From Pegea sp. RAD2-039 (Eukaryota; Chordata; Thaliacea; Salpida; Salpidae), in the NCBI GenBank assembly GCA_034620365.1, contig JAQGEQ010000276.1, forward strand, positions 18,986 to 82,985: a stretch of 64,000 nucleotides of DNA, read 5' to 3'. Shown piece by piece: positions 61,811-64,000 of this stretch. The notes beneath the pieces are model-generated. The model searched no databases, had not been told where the DNA came from, and worked only from the letters and a program-made list of their open reading frames with translations. The first letter of the stretch is position 1. Each line of letters begins with the position of its first letter. The translations under genes and the position numbers were made by a program.

Positions 61811-62636
61811 CGACTTAATTCTTATTTTTAGAATTATCCACAATTTAATTGACCTTCAGTTTGATGATTTCTTTTCTATTAGTCCTTCCTTCAAGTTATA
61901 TCAACTCAGACGACACATATTACATCTTAATAAGCTATATCACCTAGTACGTTAATCAGAGCAATTACTTTTCTCATATCGCACAATTAGTACATGGAAT
62001 CAGCTGCCATCAGACATTGTCATGTCGGAATCACTCGCATTGTTTAAGCTTCTTCAATTTAGATACTTTGGAAATCCGACGGATTAGATAAGACTTAATT
62101 CTTATTTTTTAAAATTATCCACAATTTAATTGACCTTCAGTTTGATGATTTCTTTTCTATTAGTCCTTCCCTCAAGTTATATCAGCTCAAACGACACACA
62201 CTACATCTTAATAAGCCCATATCACCTGGCACATTAATCAGATTGATTTTTTTTTCATATCGCAGAATTAGTAATTGGAACCAGCTGCCATCAGACATTG
62301 TCATGTCAGAATCACTCGTGTTGTTTGTGGTATAACAGCAGAGTATTTTGCCGCTGACTCAAATGTGTTATTCGTCATTCCCTTGTGCGCCTGAGTGATT
62401 CGACAATAGACTGTACTATTGGTAGTTTCTTATCGTTGTTGTTAATCGTCTTAACAATTTGAATAAAGCTCGATATAACGAGTTATTATTAGTATACTAA
62501 TACTTATAGTTACTTCATGATATATTTAACATTCCATGTAATTGTTCACTATTTAATGTTTTAAGGACTACTGAAATACCAAGTGTTGCATCTGTTACTT
62601 TCTGTATTCAGGCACCCTTCTTTGCGTTCATAGTAA
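61811..62636 (+). mobile_element. Two adjacent 3' fragments of the non-LTR retrotransposon, copy D
   Basis: 61811-62046 matches the end of ORF2 (from GACTTAATTCTTATTTTT to the CACTCGCATTGTTT block). A second fragment starts at about 62047 with an earlier part of ORF2 (CTTCTTCAATTTAGATACTT) and repeats the same region to about 62325. After foreign sequence (62326-62510) it resumes with ACATTCCATGTAATTGTTCA and the GGCACCC part of the 3' hairpin to the AATAAATAAA tail at 62636-62640. Frames are broken throughout. Confidence 0.8.
62326..62510. mobile_element. Insertion inside the retroelement, possible solo LTR
   Basis: About 185 bp with no match in the other copies interrupt the retroelement between GTGTTGTT and ATTTAACATTCC. 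The insert begins TGTGGTATAACAGCAG, is more GC-rich than its surroundings and has AATAAAGCTCG, a possible poly(A) signal, near 62462. This resembles a solo LTR, but I could not define a clean CA end or a target-site duplication. Confidence 0.3.
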
Positions 62637-62640
62637 TAAA

Positions 62641-64000
62641 TAAACAAGATAGGTAGCCTATAAACAAGATAGGTAACCTATAAACAAGATAGGTAGCCTA
62701 TAAACAAGATAGGTAACCTATAAACAAGATAGGCAGCCTATAAACAAGATAGGTAACCTATAAACAAGATAGGTAGCCTATAAACAAGATAGGTAGCCTA
62801 TAAACAAGATAGGCAACCTATAAACAAGATAGGTAACCTATAAACAAGATAGGCAGCCTATAAACAAGATAGGTAACCTATAAACAAGATAGGTAGCCTA
62901 TAAACAAGATAGGTAACCTATAAACAAGATAGGCAGCCTATAAACAAAATAGGTAACCTATAAACAAGATAGGTAATCTATAAACAAGATAGGTAGCCTA
63001 TAAACAAGATAGGTAACCTATAAACAAGATAGGTAACCTATAAACAAGATAGGTAACCTATAAACAAGATAGGTAACCTATAAACAAGATAGGTAACCTA
63101 TAAACAAGATAGGTAGCCTATAAACAAGATAGGTAGCCTATAAACAAGATAGGTAGCCTATAAACAAGATAGGTAACCTATAAACAAGATAGGTAGCCTA
63201 TAAACAAGATAGGTAGCCTATAAACAAAATAGGTAACCTATAAACAAGATAGGCAACCTATAAACAAGATAGGCAACCTATAAACAAGATAGGCAACCTA
63301 TAAACAAGATATGTAACCTATAAACAAGATAGGTAACCTATAAACAAGATAGGCAACCTATAAACAAGATAGGTAACCTATAAACAAGATAGGCAGCCTA
63401 TAAACAAGATAGGTAACCTATAAACAAGATAGGTAGCCTATAAACAAGATAGGCAACCTATAAACAAGATAGGCAACCTATAAACAAGATAGGCAACCTA
63501 TAAACAAGATATGTAACCTATAAACAAGATAGGTAGCCTATAAACAAGATAGGTAACCTATAAACAAGATAGGCAACCTATAAACAAGATAGGTAACCTA
63601 TAAACAAGATAGGTAGCCTATAAACAAGATAGGTAACCTATAAACAAGATAGGTAACTTATAAACAAGATAGGTAGCCTATAAACAAAATAGGTAACCTA
63701 TAAACAAGATAGGCAACCTATAAACAAGATAGGCAACCTATAAACAAGATAGGCAACCTATAAACAAGATAGGTAACCAATAAACAAGATAGGTAGCCTA
63801 TAAACAAGATAGGCAACCTATAAACAAGATAGGTAACCTATAAACAAGATAGGCAGCCTATAAACAAGATAGGTAACCTATAAACAAGATAGGTAACCTA
63901 TAAACAAGATAGGCAACCTATAAACAAGATAGGTAACCTATAAACAAGATAGGTAGCCTATAAACAAGATAGGCAACCTATAAACAAGATAGGTAACCTA
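62641..64000. repeat. 20-bp satellite, at least 68 copies, running off the window
   Basis: Exactly periodic TAAACAAGATAGGTAACCTA units: 1360 bp make 68 units without one insertion or deletion. Variation is almost confined to two positions, giving GTAAC, GTAGC, GCAAC or GCAGC in the second half; rare variants are AAAATAGG, ATGTAAC, TAATCTA, TAACTTA and TAACCAA. The array begins immediately at the AATAAATAAA tail of the retroelement and continues to the end of the window, so its true size is unknown. Confidence 0.98.

Noticed and set aside
62641-64000. Possible CRISPR array because of a regular 20-bp period
   Set aside because: There are no unique spacers: the whole period is the repeated unit, and the context is eukaryotic. 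It is a satellite.
1-64000. tRNA genes
   Set aside because: I looked for B-box words such as GGTTCGAATCC with a matching cloverleaf and saw none; a tRNAscan-SE run would settle this.

Overview
This is nuclear DNA from an animal. The sequence is very A+T-rich (about 70% by eye). Its genes are split by GT-AG introns that are mostly only 45-60 nt long. A class IA PI3-kinase regulatory subunit and a secreted thrombospondin type-1 repeat protein are metazoan hallmarks. A RIB43A-type ciliary doublet protein implies an organism with motile cilia, which argues against nematodes. I cannot name the species: a compact-genome invertebrate fits, but nothing here is decisive. Exon joins were worked out by hand from reading frame, splice sites and family knowledge, not from alignments.

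Layout. 1-6770: gene-poor DNA with a decayed CR1/jockey-like non-LTR retrotransposon (about 2580-4720) and a remnant of a second reverse transcriptase (about 5100-5400). 6771-10999 (+): kinesin-5, 22 exons. 12340-13560: another retroelement remnant sharing sequence with 2580-4985. 14223-16918 (+): PI3K p85-like adaptor (SH3, SH2, iSH2, SH2), 12 exons. 19338-20633 (-): unrecognised Lys/Ser-rich protein. 21886-22872 (+): TAF11. 23319-24061 (-): retroelement 3' copy. 26073-41989 (-): one very long gene for a DOP1 (Dopey) protein. Its introns contain a 37-bp minisatellite of about 66 copies (29901-32366), a second minisatellite (38100-38590) and a complete secreted-protein gene on the opposite strand (33546-34407). 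42226-43278 (-): queuosine salvage enzyme QNG1, intronless. 45534-47384 (+): HDAC11. 49268-50175 (+): unrecognised 232-residue protein with an RFX X-box-like site upstream. 50742-54075 (-): secreted Cys-rich and TSR protein with a Gly/Thr/Phe repeat. 58885-61107 (+): RIBC2-like protein, also with an X-box-like site. 61811-64000: retroelement 3' fragments running directly into a 20-bp satellite that continues past the window edge.

The genes are unrelated housekeeping, signalling and ciliary genes and form no pathway cluster. The most unusual material is the non-coding structure: three tandem arrays, two inside DOP1 introns and one apparently seeded at a retroelement tail; strong over-representation of the palindrome TGACGTCA, often inside short introns; an antisense gene nested in DOP1; and X-box-like sites that mark one known and one unknown gene as possible RFX/ciliary targets. 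I found no CRISPR array, operon, tRNA or rRNA.
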